A DNA stretch of 45,144 bases from an uncultured Clostridia bacterium (GTDB lineage Bacteria > Bacillota > Clostridia > Oscillospirales > JAAYOS01): positions 1 to 45,144 of the forward strand of contig CALXFK010000103.1 of assembly GCA_944387575.1 (NCBI GenBank), written 5' to 3'. The position numbers and the translations under genes are program-made. Each line of letters opens with the position of its first letter. Position 1 is the stretch's first letter. The notes beneath the pieces are model-generated. The model saw only the letters and a program-made list of their open reading frames with translations, was not told the DNA's origin and did not search any database. Below, in pieces: positions 30,404-39,432 of the stretch.

Positions 30404-31669
30404 CTACTTTCCACGTATTCGTTCCCAATACTGCTTGAAAGCCTGTTCATTTTTATTCTTACCGTATTTGTAGTACACCGCCGATTTCAACTCGTCGGGC
30501 AGATACTGCTGCTCGACCCAGTTGTTCTCAAACGAGTGCGGATATTTATAGTCAAGTCCATGACCACGCTTTGCCGCGCCACTGTAATGCGAGTCGCGCA
30601 GCGCCGCCGGGATGTCCCCGGTCTTCCCCGCCGCAATATCCGCCGCCGCTGCGGCTATCGCCTCGGACGCCGAATTGGATTTCGGAGCAGTCGCCACCAT
30701 TATAACTGCCTGAGCAAGCGGTATCTGTGCCTCGGGCAGTCCGAGTCGGTCGGCAGCCTGTACCGCCGCGACCGCGGTTTGCAGCGCCTGGGGATACGCA
30801 AGCCCGACATCCTCTGCTGCGCACACGAGAAGCCGGCGGCATGCTGAGGCGAGGTCTCCTCCTGCGAGTATACGTGCAAGGTAATACACCGCGGCATCCG
30901 GGTCGGAACCGCGCATCGACTTCTGATATGCCGACAGGAGGTCGTAGTGATTGTCGCCATCGCGGTCGAACCGAAGTCCGGAGCGCCGTGTCACCTGTTC
31001 CGCATCCTCCAGCGTCAGAACTGTCTCCCCTCCCGAGCTCTGAGCCGCAAGTACAAGCACTTCGAGCGAATTGAGTGCCTTCCGCACGTCTCCGGCAGCG
31101 GACGCCGAAAGGTGACCGAGTACACCGTCCTCAAAGCGTATCGTGCTTCCGATATCTTTTTCGAGGAGAGCCGATGCACGAAGCAGGGCGCGCTCTATCT
31201 CGCTTTCCTCCACCGGCTTGAACTCGAACACGGTGGAACGGGACAGAATGGCGGTATAAACGTAGAAGTACGGGTTTTCGGTCGTGGATGCGATGAGCGT
31301 TATCATGCCGTTCTCGATGAACTCGAGCAGAGACTGCTGCTGTTTCTTTGTGAAATACTGGATTTCGTCGAGATAGAGCAGGATACCGTTCGGCGCGAGC
31401 AGCGTGCCCGCGTCCGCAATCATCTGTTTGATGTCCGCGACAGAGGCGGTGGTTGCGTTCAGCTTATAAAGCGTTTTGTTGGTCTCGCTTGCGATGATGT
31501 TTGCGACGGTGGTCTTTCCGGTGCCAGGAGGACCAAAGAAAATGAGGTTTGGAATGTTGCCAGCTGCGAGCATTCTGCGAAGTATCCCATTTTTGCCCAG
31601 GATAGACTCCTGCCCGACCACGTCGTCAAACGTGAGCGGACGCATCCTGTCCGCCAGCGGACGATACAT
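30404..31669 (-). CDS. rarA: Replication-associated recombination protein A (AAA ATPase)
   Basis: A 421-residue clamp-loader-like ATPase (RarA/MgsA) acting at stalled replication forks. Walker A GPPGTGKTT is at 46-54, Walker B LYLDEI and sensor STTENPYF follow; the C-terminal tetramerisation region has KSMRGSDPDAAVYYLARIL and PLAQAVIMVATAPKSN. ATG 31669 was chosen because GGGAGGTG lies ahead at good spacing; a GTG at 31678 is within that ribosome site. It is the first gene of the nine-gene operon ending with polC. Confidence 0.96.
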   Translation of the reverse strand: MYRPLADRMRPLTFDDVVGQESILGKNGILRRMLAAGNIPNLIFFGPPGTGKTTVANIIASETNKTLYKLNATTASVADIKQMIADAGTLLAPNGILLYLDEIQYFTKKQQQSLLEFIENGMITLIASTTENPYFYVYTAILSRSTVFEFKPVEESEIERALLRASALLEKDIGSTIRFEDGVLGHLSASAAGDVRKALNSLEVLVLAAQSSGGETVLTLEDAEQVTRRSGLRFDRDGDNHYDLLSAYQKSMRGSDPDAAVYYLARILAGGDLASACRRLLVCAAEDVGLAYPQALQTAVAAVQAADRLGLPEAQIPLAQAVIMVATAPKSNSASEAIAAAAADIAAGKTGDIPAALRDSHYSGAAKRGHGLDYKYPHSFENNWVEQQYLPDELKSAVYYKYGKNKNEQAFKQYWERIRGK

Positions 31670-31704
31670 TCTGCGCACCTCCCTCTTTTCCCGATAACAT
31701 TTGC

Positions 31705-31733
31705 ATTATACCCCACCTTCAGGATTAGCGCAA
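31705..31733 (-). promoter_or_regulatory. Promoter of the rarA-pyrH-...-polC operon
   Basis: Minus strand TTGCGC (31728-31733), 17-base spacer, TATAAT (31705-31710), 36 bases before rarA. All later intergenic gaps in the operon are short except 83 bases before frr. Confidence 0.82.
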
Positions 31734-31810
31734 GCACAAAACGGCTCTCGGTAGCAGGAACTGCAGAAAATTCCTCCACCCCGGTATACCCTCGCCTATT
31801 TACAGGTATA

Positions 31811-31840
31811 GAAAACGGCGAACCCGTGCGGGTTCGCCGT
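31811..31840 (-). terminator. Terminator of glyA
   Basis: Perfect 11-bp stem ACGGCGAACCC / GGGTTCGCCGT with a 4-nt loop (31815-31840), followed on the minus strand by TTTTCTAT. Confidence 0.88.
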
Positions 31841-31865
31841 CCGTAAATGTTTTTAACGTACCTTA

Positions 31866-33113
31866 TCAGCCACCGTAAACCGGATACTTCTCGCAGAGAC
31901 CCGCGACCTCGCGGAGGATCCTGTCCGAATTGCCCTCGTAATCCTGCGCGGCGAGCTGTATCAGCTCGGCAATCTTGACCATTTCCGCCTCACGGAAACC
32001 GCGAGAGGTCACTGCGGGAGTGCCGACGCGGATGCCGCTCGTGATACTCGGTTTCTGCGGGTCGCCCGGGATGGCGTTCTTGTTTGCGGTGATGTGCAGA
32101 GAGTCGAGCCGCTCCTCAAACTCCTTGCCGGTGAGCCCAAATGGACGCAGATCGACGAGCATGAGGTGGTTATCGGTACCGCCGCTCGCAAGCTCGAATC
32201 CCCTGTTTTTAAGTTCGGCGGCAAGAGTACGGGCATTGAGCACGACCTGGTGCTGGTACTCCTTGAACGACGACCCCAGCGCCTCGCCGAAACAAATTGC
32301 CTTCGCGGCGATGATGTGCATGAGCGGACCGCCCTGTATTCCGGGGAACACAGCCTTGTCGATAGCCTTCGCATACTGTTTCCCGCAGAGGATAAGACCG
32401 CCGCGCGGACCGCGGAGCGTCTTGTGGGTGGTGGTGGTGACAACGTCTGCATACGGGATCGGGCTCGGATGCTCGCCCGCCGCGACAAGTCCTGCGATGT
32501 GCGCCATGTCGACCATGAGATAGGCGCCAACGCTCTTTGCGATTTTGCTGAAACGCTCGAAGTCAATTATACGCGGGTATGCGGACGCGCCTGCGACGAT
32601 GAGCTGGGGCTTACACTCGTTTGCTATGCGCTCCACCTCGTCGTAGTCAATGAGACCGGTGTTGTCGTCCACACCGTAGGTGAATGATTCAAAATATCTG
32701 CCCGAAAAGTTAACTGCTGTACCGTGGGTGAGATGACCGCCGTGTGCAAGCTTCATACCGAGTACACGGTCGCCCGGTTTCAAAAGCGCATGGAATACCG
32801 CTGCATTTGCCTGCGCGCCCGAATGCGGCTGCACATTCGCGTGCTCTGCGCCGAACAGTTCGCATGCACGGCTCTGAGCCATACGCTCTACCTCGTCAAC
32901 GTACTCGCATCCGCCGTAGTAGCGCTTACCGGGTGTACCCTCTGCGTACTTATTTGTAAGCACGGTAGCGGCGGCAAGCACGACCGCTTCGCTTGCGATG
33001 TTTTCCGAGGCTATCAGTTCGATGTTGCGCTGCTGCCTTGCATACTCGCGCGCCACCGCGCCGCCGACCTCGGCGTCGACATTGGAGAGAAAACGCATGA
33101 TTTCATTGAGCAT
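31866..33113 (-). CDS. glyA: Serine hydroxymethyltransferase
   Basis: A 415-residue PLP enzyme exchanging serine and glycine with tetrahydrofolate, feeding one-carbon units to fhs/purine synthesis. The PLP lysine is Lys231 in [40 protein letters not shown] and [10 protein letters not shown] are conserved. ATG 33113 follows GGGAGGACA at good spacing; eleven more residues are open upstream but have no ribosome site. It diverges from nth over a shared 98-base region with a 10-bp inverted repeat. Confidence 0.97.
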   Translation of the reverse strand: MLNEIMRFLSNVDAEVGGAVAREYARQQRNIELIASENIASEAVVLAAATVLTNKYAEGTPGKRYYGGCEYVDEVERMAQSRACELFGAEHANVQPHSGAQANAAVFHALLKPGDRVLGMKLAHGGHLTHGTAVNFSGRYFESFTYGVDDNTGLIDYDEVERIANECKPQLIVAGASAYPRIIDFERFSKIAKSVGAYLMVDMAHIAGLVAAGEHPSPIPYADVVTTTTHKTLRGPRGGLILCGKQYAKAIDKAVFPGIQGGPLMHIIAAKAICFGEALGSSFKEYQHQVVLNARTLAAELKNRGFELASGGTDNHLMLVDLRPFGLTGKEFEERLDSLHITANKNAIPGDPQKPSITSGIRVGTPAVTSRGFREAEMVKIAELIQLAAQDYEGNSDRILREVAGLCEKYPVYGG

Positions 33114-33140
33114 TTGATTGTCCTCCCATTTAGACTTGTG

Positions 33141-33169
33141 TTGCATTTTTCGAGCATTTTTGATATATT
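33141..33169 (+). promoter_or_regulatory. Promoter of nth
   Basis: TTGCAT (33141-33146), 17-base spacer, TATATT (33164-33169). The expected start near 33176 falls inside the left arm of the inverted repeat at 33173-33202. A weaker minus-strand promoter for glyA can be drawn with TTACCT and TATATT (33181-33186). Confidence 0.65.
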
Positions 33170-33172
33170 ACA

Positions 33173-33202
33173 CAGTATACAATATACGATGGTTGTATAC
33201 TG
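33173..33202. promoter_or_regulatory. Perfect 10-bp inverted repeat between nth and glyA
   Basis: CAGTATACAA (33173-33182) and TTGTATACTG (33193-33202) with a 10-nt centre. It sits at the start sites of the divergent genes and its right arm touches the nth Shine-Dalgarno (GGAGG, 33202-33206). It can act as an operator or as an mRNA hairpin that hides the ribosome site. Confidence 0.6.
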
Positions 33203-33211
33203 GAGGTAATC

Positions 33212-33850
33212 ATGGATATAACCGAACGTGCCAGGATAATTGTGGAGCTGCTGAAAGAGGAATACCCGGAGGCGGTCTGCTCGCTGAGCTACGAAAAGGA
33301 CTACGAGCTCCTGTTTGCGACCCGCCTTGCAGCCCAGTGCACCGACGAGCGTGTAAACATAGTCACAAAGACGCTTTACAGCAGGTACCCTACCCTCGAG
33401 AGCTTTGCCGACGCGGACATAGACGAGCTTGAATCGCTCGTGCGCCCCACCGGTTTTTTCCGGATGAAGGCGCGGGACATAAAGGCAGCGGCACAGATGC
33501 TTATCGACGAGTATGGCGGACGTGTTCCGGACAGTATGGAAGAGCTTCTGAAACTGCCCGGCGTCGGACGCAAGACCGCAAACCTGATCCTCGGCGACGT
33601 GTATGGCAAAGAGAGTTACGTCTGCGACACCCACTGCATTCGGATAACGAATCTCCTCGGGCTCGCTCACTCTAAAGACCCGGCAAAAGTCGAAACTGAA
33701 CTTCGCGCAGTCATACCGCCGGAAGAGAGCGGAGCTTTCTGCCACCGGCTGGTTGAGCACGGACGCAGCGTGTGCGTCGCACGTCGACCGGACTGCGAAA
33801 ACTGCATTCTTAAGGATTACTGCGAGCACAGTCCAGCACGCGAAGCGTAG
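33212..33850 (+). CDS. nth: Endonuclease III (DNA glycosylase/AP lyase)
   Basis: A 212-residue base-excision-repair enzyme acting on oxidised pyrimidines. The helix-hairpin-helix with catalytic Lys121 reads LPGVGRKTAN, and Asp139 is in VCDTHCIRI. The iron-sulfur ligands Cys188, Cys195, Cys198 and Cys204 have the C-x6-C-x2-C-x5-C spacing. ATG 33212 has TGGAGGTAATC in front. It is single and ends in a shared bidirectional terminator. Confidence 0.97.
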   Translation: MDITERARIIVELLKEEYPEAVCSLSYEKDYELLFATRLAAQCTDERVNIVTKTLYSRYPTLESFADADIDELESLVRPTGFFRMKARDIKAAAQMLIDEYGGRVPDSMEELLKLPGVGRKTANLILGDVYGKESYVCDTHCIRITNLLGLAHSKDPAKVETELRAVIPPEESGAFCHRLVEHGRSVCVARRPDCENCILKDYCEHSPAREA

Positions 33851-33871
33851 GATTGGAACTGAAGAACGGAA

Positions 33872-33897
33872 AATGGGCGGCCTGCTGGTCGCCCATT
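33872..33897. terminator. Bidirectional terminator of nth and the aminotransferase gene
   Basis: AATGGGCG (33872-33879) / CGCCCATT (33890-33897), with A tract to the left (GGAAAAT) and ATTATTT to the right; lies between convergent genes. Confidence 0.78.
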
Positions 33898-33905
33898 ATT
33901 TACAA

Positions 33906-35099
33906 CTACTCTGCAAGAAATTCCTCGAGCCTGTCAAGACCTGCCTTTATGTCCTCGATCGAGGTCGCGTACGACCACCTGACGTGATTGGGCGCTCCAA
34001 ATGCGTCGCACGGAACGACTGCAACAAGCCCCTCCTCGAGGAATGCCTCCGCAAAATCGGTGACATTGTTGATCTTGTGCCCGCGTATGGTTCTGCCGAA
34101 GCAGGAGCTCACGTCCATCATAACGTAGAACGCTCCGTCCGGCGGGATTATGGAAATGCCCGGGATCTTCGAGCAGCGGTCGATAAAATAGTTGCGGCGC
34201 TTTGCAAACTCCTTGTACATAACGTCAATGCTCTCCTGCGAGCCGGCGAGTGCCTCGACCGACGCAGCCTGCGCAATGGAGTTCGGACCGGACGCAGCGT
34301 GGCTCTGAACGTTGCCAACCACCTTTGCGATGCGGCTATCAGCCGCGAGGTAGCCTATGCGCCAGCCGGTCATCGAGTACGACTTCGAGACACCGTTTAC
34401 AAGTATGGTGAGCGCCTTGACCTTGTCGCCCAGCGCGGCAAAGCTCGTAAACTTGTTGTCGCCATACACAAGACGGTAGTATATTTCGTCAGAGATCACA
34501 TAGATATCAGCCTCGACGCAGACTGCGGCAAGGCTCTCGAGTTCCTCCTTCGAGTAGACAACTCCGGAGGGATTGGACGGGTTATTGAGAATAAGCGCCT
34601 TGGTTGCAGGCGTTATAGCGGCGCGGAGCGCGTCGGCAGTGAGTTTCCAGCCGGTGGACTCGTCGGTGTACACCACCTTCGGAGTACCTCCGGTCATCTT
34701 TATAAGCTCATAGTAGCTGACCCAATAGGGCGCGGGCAGTATCATCTCGTCGCCCGGGTTGGTTATGGCGTAGAGCGCGTAGTAAAGACTCTGCTTTGCG
34801 CCGCTAGAAATGACTATCTGCGAGGGCTCATAGCTCACGCCGCAGTCCTCAAAGATACGCTTTGCGGCGGCTTTGCGGAGCTCGACAGTCCCGCTTGCAG
34901 GAGTGTAGCGTGTGACGTTGTTATTTATGGCGCTGATAGCAGCTTCCTTTATGTGGTCCGGCGTATTGTAGTCGGTCTCCCCGGCGCCGAAACCGATAAC
35001 ATCGATCCCGTTTGCCTTCATCTCTTTAAAACGGGTGTCTATCGCAAGCGTGGTAGACGCCTGAACTCTCTCCGCAGTAAGTGAAAGTGACTTTGGCAT
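33906..35099 (-). CDS. Pyridoxal phosphate-dependent class I aminotransferase, probably aspartate aminotransferase
   Basis: A 397-residue fold-type I enzyme of the AspB/AspC group. The PLP lysine is Lys239 in NGVSKSYSMTGWRIGYLA; NNPSNPSGVVYSKEEL, ISDEIYYRLVYGD and GAFYVMMD are conserved, and the substrate carboxylate arginine is in HVRWSYA. It likely interconverts aspartate and oxaloacetate, but aromatic or prephenate specificity cannot be excluded. ATG 35099 has CGAGGTGCG in front. The gene has its own promoter in an AT-rich region. Confidence 0.93.
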   Translation of the reverse strand: MPKSLSLTAERVQASTTLAIDTRFKEMKANGIDVIGFGAGETDYNTPDHIKEAAISAINNNVTRYTPASGTVELRKAAAKRIFEDCGVSYEPSQIVISSGAKQSLYYALYAITNPGDEMILPAPYWVSYYELIKMTGGTPKVVYTDESTGWKLTADALRAAITPATKALILNNPSNPSGVVYSKEELESLAAVCVEADIYVISDEIYYRLVYGDNKFTSFAALGDKVKALTILVNGVSKSYSMTGWRIGYLAADSRIAKVVGNVQSHAASGPNSIAQAASVEALAGSQESIDVMYKEFAKRRNYFIDRCSKIPGISIIPPDGAFYVMMDVSSCFGRTIRGHKINNVTDFAEAFLEEGLVAVVPCDAFGAPNHVRWSYATSIEDIKAGLDRLEEFLAE

Positions 35100-35354
35100 A
35101 TCGCACCTCGTTTAAATGAATAGTTCAGATTTCATATCATGCAAGAACTTCAGGGCGTATCCTGCATTATCTGTGTATCACTTTTTTCATTATACGTTTG
35201 CATCCACATTTTTGCAATAGACATTTCACTGGATTTACCCGAATCGACATCATCTGTTTTATATCAGATAGCCAAAGCGGTGTCGTTCCATGCAAGTTAC
35301 CTGCAATGTTTGGTGCATTTAATGAACAAGTCGATTTGTCTTTGTGTGATTTTA
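35100..35354. other. AT-rich intergenic region
   Basis: 255 bases of clearly lower GC than the neighbours. It contains the aminotransferase promoter at 35189-35217 and a 6-bp hairpin TGTGAT-TTT-ATCACA (35345-35359) overlapping the ABC-F stop codon. I found no gene in the upper part; an open frame on the minus strand (35167-35382) overlaps the ABC-F gene, and has no ribosome site or recognised homology. Confidence 0.4.
35189..35217 (-). promoter_or_regulatory. Promoter of the aminotransferase gene
   Basis: Minus strand TTGCAA (35212-35217), 17-base spacer, TATAAT (35189-35194), about 90 bases before the start codon. Confidence 0.75.
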
Positions 35355-37250
35355 TCACAGCTTTTCCATCAGTTCCGCCCACTCGCCGAGCAGCTCATCG
35401 AGCTTCTGCGAGCACTCCTCCTTGTCGAGCATCAGCTTCTCGAGGAGCTCAGCGTCGCTCGAGTTCGCCTCCATTTCGGCGTCTATCTCCGCCGAGCGCT
35501 TTTCGAGCCGTTCTATATCCCGTTCGATGATAGGAACGCGCTTTCTGAGCGCGTCGCTCTCGCGGTTGCGCTTTGGCGGCTGCTCTGTTGGCGCACTCGT
35601 CTTCCGTTCGGGCATCTTTTCGGTTTCGGGCTGGCGCTGGCGTTCATCCTCGAGCATTTCCGCATATGCGCGGTACTCGTTATACCCGCCGTCAAACACC
35701 ACTATCCCGCCCCTCTCGACCGACCATATGCGGGTCGCGAATTTCTCGAGGAAGTATCGGTCGTGCGACACGAGCAGCAGCGTACCGTCGAAGGCATCAA
35801 TGGCGTTTTCTATCCAGTCTCGCGAGCGGATGTCGAGGTGGTTTGTCGGCTCGTCGAGTATCAGCATGTTGACGCCGTTCTGCATCAGAATACACAGGCG
35901 CAGGCGGCTCTTTTCGCCACCTGACAGATCGCACACACGTTTGAACACATCGTCTCCAGAGAAGTTGAACGTGCCGAGCATACTGCGGGCGGTCCCCTCG
36001 GTCACCCGGAGCGACCGCGCCACCGTGTCCACGAGCGTGGCGTGTGGGTTGTCGAAGCTCACCATCTGCGGAAGATATGCGTGCTTTACCCCCACTCCCC
36101 ACTTTATCCTGCCGCAGTCCGGCGTCTCCGAACCGAGAAGTATGCGAAGCAGCGTGGTCTTTCCCGCTCCGTTCGCCCCGATAAGACCGATGCGGTCGTC
36201 CTTCTTTATCTCGAGGTCGACATCCGAGAAGAGAGTCCTGTCCCCGAAGCTCTTGCTGAGACCGGTGACGGTCAGGATATCCTCCCCCGGTCTCCGCGCG
36301 GAACCGAAAGAGGCACGTAGATTTCGACCCTGCTTTACTATGTGCGGCATCTCCTTGCGTATACGTTCAGCGCGCCGCTCCATATTGAACGCCCGGACGT
36401 GCAGTTTCTCCATGTTCATGGCATGGAACCTGCGCGCAGTATCCTCGAGCTGTTTTATCTTACGCTCGCTCTGGCGTATGCGCGCCTCGGCAGACTTCAG
36501 CCACTCCGCCTTCTGGTAGGCGTAGGCGGAATAATTCCCCTGCCACACGCGGCAGGTCTTTTCCTCTATCTCGACTATACGGCTCACCGTGCGGTCGAGA
36601 AAGTACCGGTCGTGCGAAATTATCACCGCTGCACCCTTGTACTCGTCGGTGAGGTATTCTTCAAGCCACTCAAGAGAGGCTATGTCGAGGTGGTTTGTCG
36701 GCTCGTCGAGCAGCATCAGATCTACGTTCAGCAGTATCATGCGCGCAAGGTTTATCCTCGTGCGCTCGCCGCCCGAAAGACGGTTGAACTCACTTGCGAG
36801 CATATTGGCGATTCCAAGACCGTTCGCCACCCGCTTCAGCTCCACCTCCACGTCGTAACCGCCGAGCCCCTCGTATGCAGCGGCAAGCTCGCCGTACTCG
36901 CGCAGTACGCTGTCGTCACCCTGCGACATCAGGCTCTCGAGCTTCTCCATCTTGCGTCGAAGCTCGGTAAACTCGTCAAACGCGGTTCGCAGCACCCGCT
37001 CGACCGTGACCCCATCCGGATACTCGGGTATCTGGTCGAGCACCCCTACACGCACAGAGGAGGCTATGTGTATGCTTCCGCGGTCGCACCGGTATTTGCC
37101 GGAAATCATTTTCAGAAGCGTAGTCTTGCCGGTCCCGTTATCCCCGACAAGCCCAACACGTTCGCCCGGCTGCACCTCGAAAGAGACGCTTTCAAGTATC
37201 GTATTGTCGCCGAAATCTTTTCCGGCACCGTTTACACTAAGGACTGCCAT
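35355..37250 (-). CDS. ABC-F family ATPase (translation factor type)
   Basis: A 631-residue soluble protein with two ATP-binding cassettes and no membrane segment. Walker A motifs are GDNGTGKTT (36-44) and GANGAGKTT (about 350), signatures LSGGERTRI and LSGGEKSRL, Walker B/H-loop LLDEPTNHLD twice. A charged helical linker (about residues 235-290) and a C-terminal coiled-coil tail (about 545-631, Glu/Lys-rich) are typical of ABC-F factors of the Uup/YfmR type that act on the ribosome. ATG 37250 has AGGTGGTTGC upstream; a longer open frame before it is a promoter region. No antibiotic-resistance role can be inferred. Confidence 0.92.
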   Translation of the reverse strand: MAVLSVNGAGKDFGDNTILESVSFEVQPGERVGLVGDNGTGKTTLLKMISGKYRCDRGSIHIASSVRVGVLDQIPEYPDGVTVERVLRTAFDEFTELRRKMEKLESLMSQGDDSVLREYGELAAAYEGLGGYDVEVELKRVANGLGIANMLASEFNRLSGGERTRINLARMILLNVDLMLLDEPTNHLDIASLEWLEEYLTDEYKGAAVIISHDRYFLDRTVSRIVEIEEKTCRVWQGNYSAYAYQKAEWLKSAEARIRQSERKIKQLEDTARRFHAMNMEKLHVRAFNMERRAERIRKEMPHIVKQGRNLRASFGSARRPGEDILTVTGLSKSFGDRTLFSDVDLEIKKDDRIGLIGANGAGKTTLLRILLGSETPDCGRIKWGVGVKHAYLPQMVSFDNPHATLVDTVARSLRVTEGTARSMLGTFNFSGDDVFKRVCDLSGGEKSRLRLCILMQNGVNMLILDEPTNHLDIRSRDWIENAIDAFDGTLLLVSHDRYFLEKFATRIWSVERGGIVVFDGGYNEYRAYAEMLEDERQRQPETEKMPERKTSAPTEQPPKRNRESDALRKRVPIIERDIERLEKRSAEIDAEMEANSSDAELLEKLMLDKEECSQKLDELLGEWAELMEKL

Positions 37251-37453
37251 CTGCAACCACCTAAAAAGAATTGATTTCAGTAAGAAAATGTAATATACTA
37301 AAGTTATACCAGAGGCTTTTAACTCCGCTGTAAAACCAATTATATTGCATATCCGCACAGTTTTTCCGGTATGACCGTTTGTACGGCTGTGCGAAATAAT
37401 AATTTTCGATTTTAATTAAAAAGAAATGATTTCAGAAAAGAGGGGATGTTTTC

Positions 37454-38461
37454 ATGGTGACTATACGCGACGTTGCAAAACTCGCCGGAGTGTCCTCGGC
37501 GACCGTATCGCGGGTGCTGAACAACAACTACGCGGTAAGCGACGAGCGGCGCGAGAAGGTCATGCGGGCGGTCGAGGAGCTCGGGTATCGCCCCAACATT
37601 ATCGGGCGCAACCTCAGCCGCAACGAGAACCGCACTATCCTTGTCGTAAGTTCGCACATAGACAGTCACATGATGCGTGGAGCATACTACGCCGCCACCG
37701 CCCTCGGCTACGACCTGATTCTTTCGTTCGCCCCGGACGGATACACCGAGGACGCGCTGAAGTACTATGAAAACGGACTTGCGGGCGGGATAATATTGAT
37801 AAATTTCAACGAGAGTGACGAGCAGATAGTCAACATATGCAAAAAATACCCGGTTGTCCAGTGCGCGGAGTACATCGATTTTCCCGGCTCCTGCCACGTC
37901 TCGATAGACGACACGCAGGCGACCTGCCAGATGACCGAAATGCTGATAAAGCGGGGCAGGAAGCGGCTCGCATTCATGGCTCCGGGCAACAGCCGCCAGG
38001 GCATTACGGTCGGTTATGCAGAGCAGCGCGAAAAGGGGTTCCGCGAGGCGCTGCGCCGCCATAACATTGTGCCGAATCCCGATTTCATTGCACGGCTGCA
38101 CCCAAACAGCTATGAAGCGGGTGCAAAGCAGATGCGCTCATGGCTCACTCTCCCGCCGGAAGAGCGACCGGACGCGGTGGTCTGCGCGCAGGACTTGCTC
38201 GGCGCCGCATGTGTGAGCGTTATCACTCATGCGGGCATCGACGTGCCGAGACAGATAGCGGTCACCGGGTACGACAATCTCATGTATTCCGGAATGTGTA
38301 TACCGAAGCTAACGACAGTTGCGCAGCCGTTCTACGAGATGGGCGCCGAGTCGGTGAGAATGCTGGTCAAGCGGATGACTGGTGCGGAGAACTTCGAGCG
38401 GACGGTCTACCTGCATCACGACATAATCCTGCGCGGCTCGACCGAGGAGGGTCTTGAATGA
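37454..38461 (+). CDS. LacI family transcriptional regulator
   Basis: A 335-residue regulator. The N-terminal helix-turn-helix TIRDVAKLAGVSSATVSRVL and hinge YRPNIIGRNLS are standard; a sugar-binding-type periplasmic-fold domain follows from about residue 62 (ILVVSSHIDSHMMRG ... VAVTGYDN-like ITGYDNLMYSG). ATG 37454 has AGAGGGGATG upstream. No sugar transport or catabolic genes lie next to it: the adjacent genes are an ABC-F factor and a convergent arylamine N-acetyltransferase, so its target may be elsewhere. It ends only 3 bases before the converging gene. Confidence 0.94.
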   Translation: MVTIRDVAKLAGVSSATVSRVLNNNYAVSDERREKVMRAVEELGYRPNIIGRNLSRNENRTILVVSSHIDSHMMRGAYYAATALGYDLILSFAPDGYTEDALKYYENGLAGGIILINFNESDEQIVNICKKYPVVQCAEYIDFPGSCHVSIDDTQATCQMTEMLIKRGRKRLAFMAPGNSRQGITVGYAEQREKGFREALRRHNIVPNPDFIARLHPNSYEAGAKQMRSWLTLPPEERPDAVVCAQDLLGAACVSVITHAGIDVPRQIAVTGYDNLMYSGMCIPKLTTVAQPFYEMGAESVRMLVKRMTGAENFERTVYLHHDIILRGSTEEGLE

Positions 38462-38464
38462 AAC

Positions 38465-39295
38465 CTATCTGTCCGCGAGGTTGAAATACTGCAGAAGTGC
38501 GGGCGCGACCTCGTCCTGCCCGAGCTCGCGCTCAGTACGGTTTCCGTTTTCAACCAGTGTCAGGCGGTTCTCGCTTATCGCGCAGTACCCGTCGGGGCGG
38601 CGCATATTGACCATGCGGGTGCGCGCGAACCTCGCCCCCGGTCCCTCCGAGCAAGCGCGGTTGAGTTCGATGAAATCGGTCGGTTCCCAGCTTGTGGGCG
38701 AGACGAGCATGACCGGCGCAGGCACGCATTGCTCACGCTTCTCCGGGTCAACGCCTATCGAGCTCACGTCCGCCTTACCACGGGTTATGCGCCGGAGCAT
38801 CCACCACCACTCGTCGGTCTGCGAAAACCAGAACGTCTCGCCGTGCACCGTCTTTTTCTCCCCGTTGAACGGCACCGCGAACGGAGCCATCGGTCCGCCG
38901 AATCCGACGTCACAGAAATACAGCTCTCCGTCTACGCGCACGATGTTGCCGCGGTGCATTATCTGGGAGCGGCGTGCGTTCTCGTCGCGGGTTATCCGGC
39001 AGGGGCAGCTCCATGCGTCGAAGCCGAGCGCGCAGAGTAGCGCAACAAACAGCCCGTTGAGCTCGAAGCAGTATCCGCCGCGCCCCCGCGTGACAATCTT
39101 GTCGAAGAGCTTGCCGGTCTCAAGCGACACCGCACGTCTGTACTCATACACGTCAAGATTTTCAAATGGGACGGTGCACTGATGTGCATAAACAAGCTCG
39201 TCAAGGTAGTCCACCGACGGCTCACGCATCCGCACGCCTATTCTGTCAAGATACGCCTGTATGTCCGGCAAAGCCTCGTAATATTCCTCGTTCAT
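38465..39295 (-). CDS. Arylamine N-acetyltransferase
   Basis: A 276-residue cysteine acetyltransferase. The catalytic triad is Cys76 (RGRGGYCFELNG), His114 (MHRGNIVRV) and Asp129 (FCDVGFGGP), close to the classical 69/107/122 numbering. The start is uncertain: ATG 39295 fits the family length best and has TAGGGA only a few bases ahead; ATG 39307 or GTG 39343 would add 4 or 16 residues. It would transfer acetyl from acetyl-CoA to arylamines or hydrazines. It lies between the pepF terminator and the end of the LacI gene, which converges on it. Confidence 0.9.
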   Translation of the reverse strand: MNEEYYEALPDIQAYLDRIGVRMREPSVDYLDELVYAHQCTVPFENLDVYEYRRAVSLETGKLFDKIVTRGRGGYCFELNGLFVALLCALGFDAWSCPCRITRDENARRSQIMHRGNIVRVDGELYFCDVGFGGPMAPFAVPFNGEKKTVHGETFWFSQTDEWWWMLRRITRGKADVSSIGVDPEKREQCVPAPVMLVSPTSWEPTDFIELNRACSEGPGARFARTRMVNMRRPDGYCAISENRLTLVENGNRTERELGQDEVAPALLQYFNLADR

Positions 39296-39349
39296 TTCCC
39301 TATACATAGGCGCGGAAATTGTGCGCCTGTCCCCTTTCACCACAAAAAG

Positions 39350-39387
39350 CCGCCGTCTCTTGCGCCCATCCGCGCGGGAGACGGCGG
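39350..39387 (-). terminator. Terminator of pepF
   Basis: Perfect 10-bp stem CCGCCGTCTC / GAGACGGCGG (39350-39359, 39378-39387) with an 18-nt loop. On the minus strand it is followed by CTTTTTG. It lies between pepF and the arylamine acetyltransferase. Confidence 0.85.
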
Positions 39388-39432
39388 TTATTTAGTTTAT
39401 TTTATCATCATAGCGCGGGATTGTAAAGCGGT

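Noticed and set aside
35167-35382. 71-residue minus-strand frame upstream of the aminotransferase
   Set aside because: Overlaps the ABC-F 3' end, has no ribosome site and no homology I recognise; kept only as a note for the AT-rich region.
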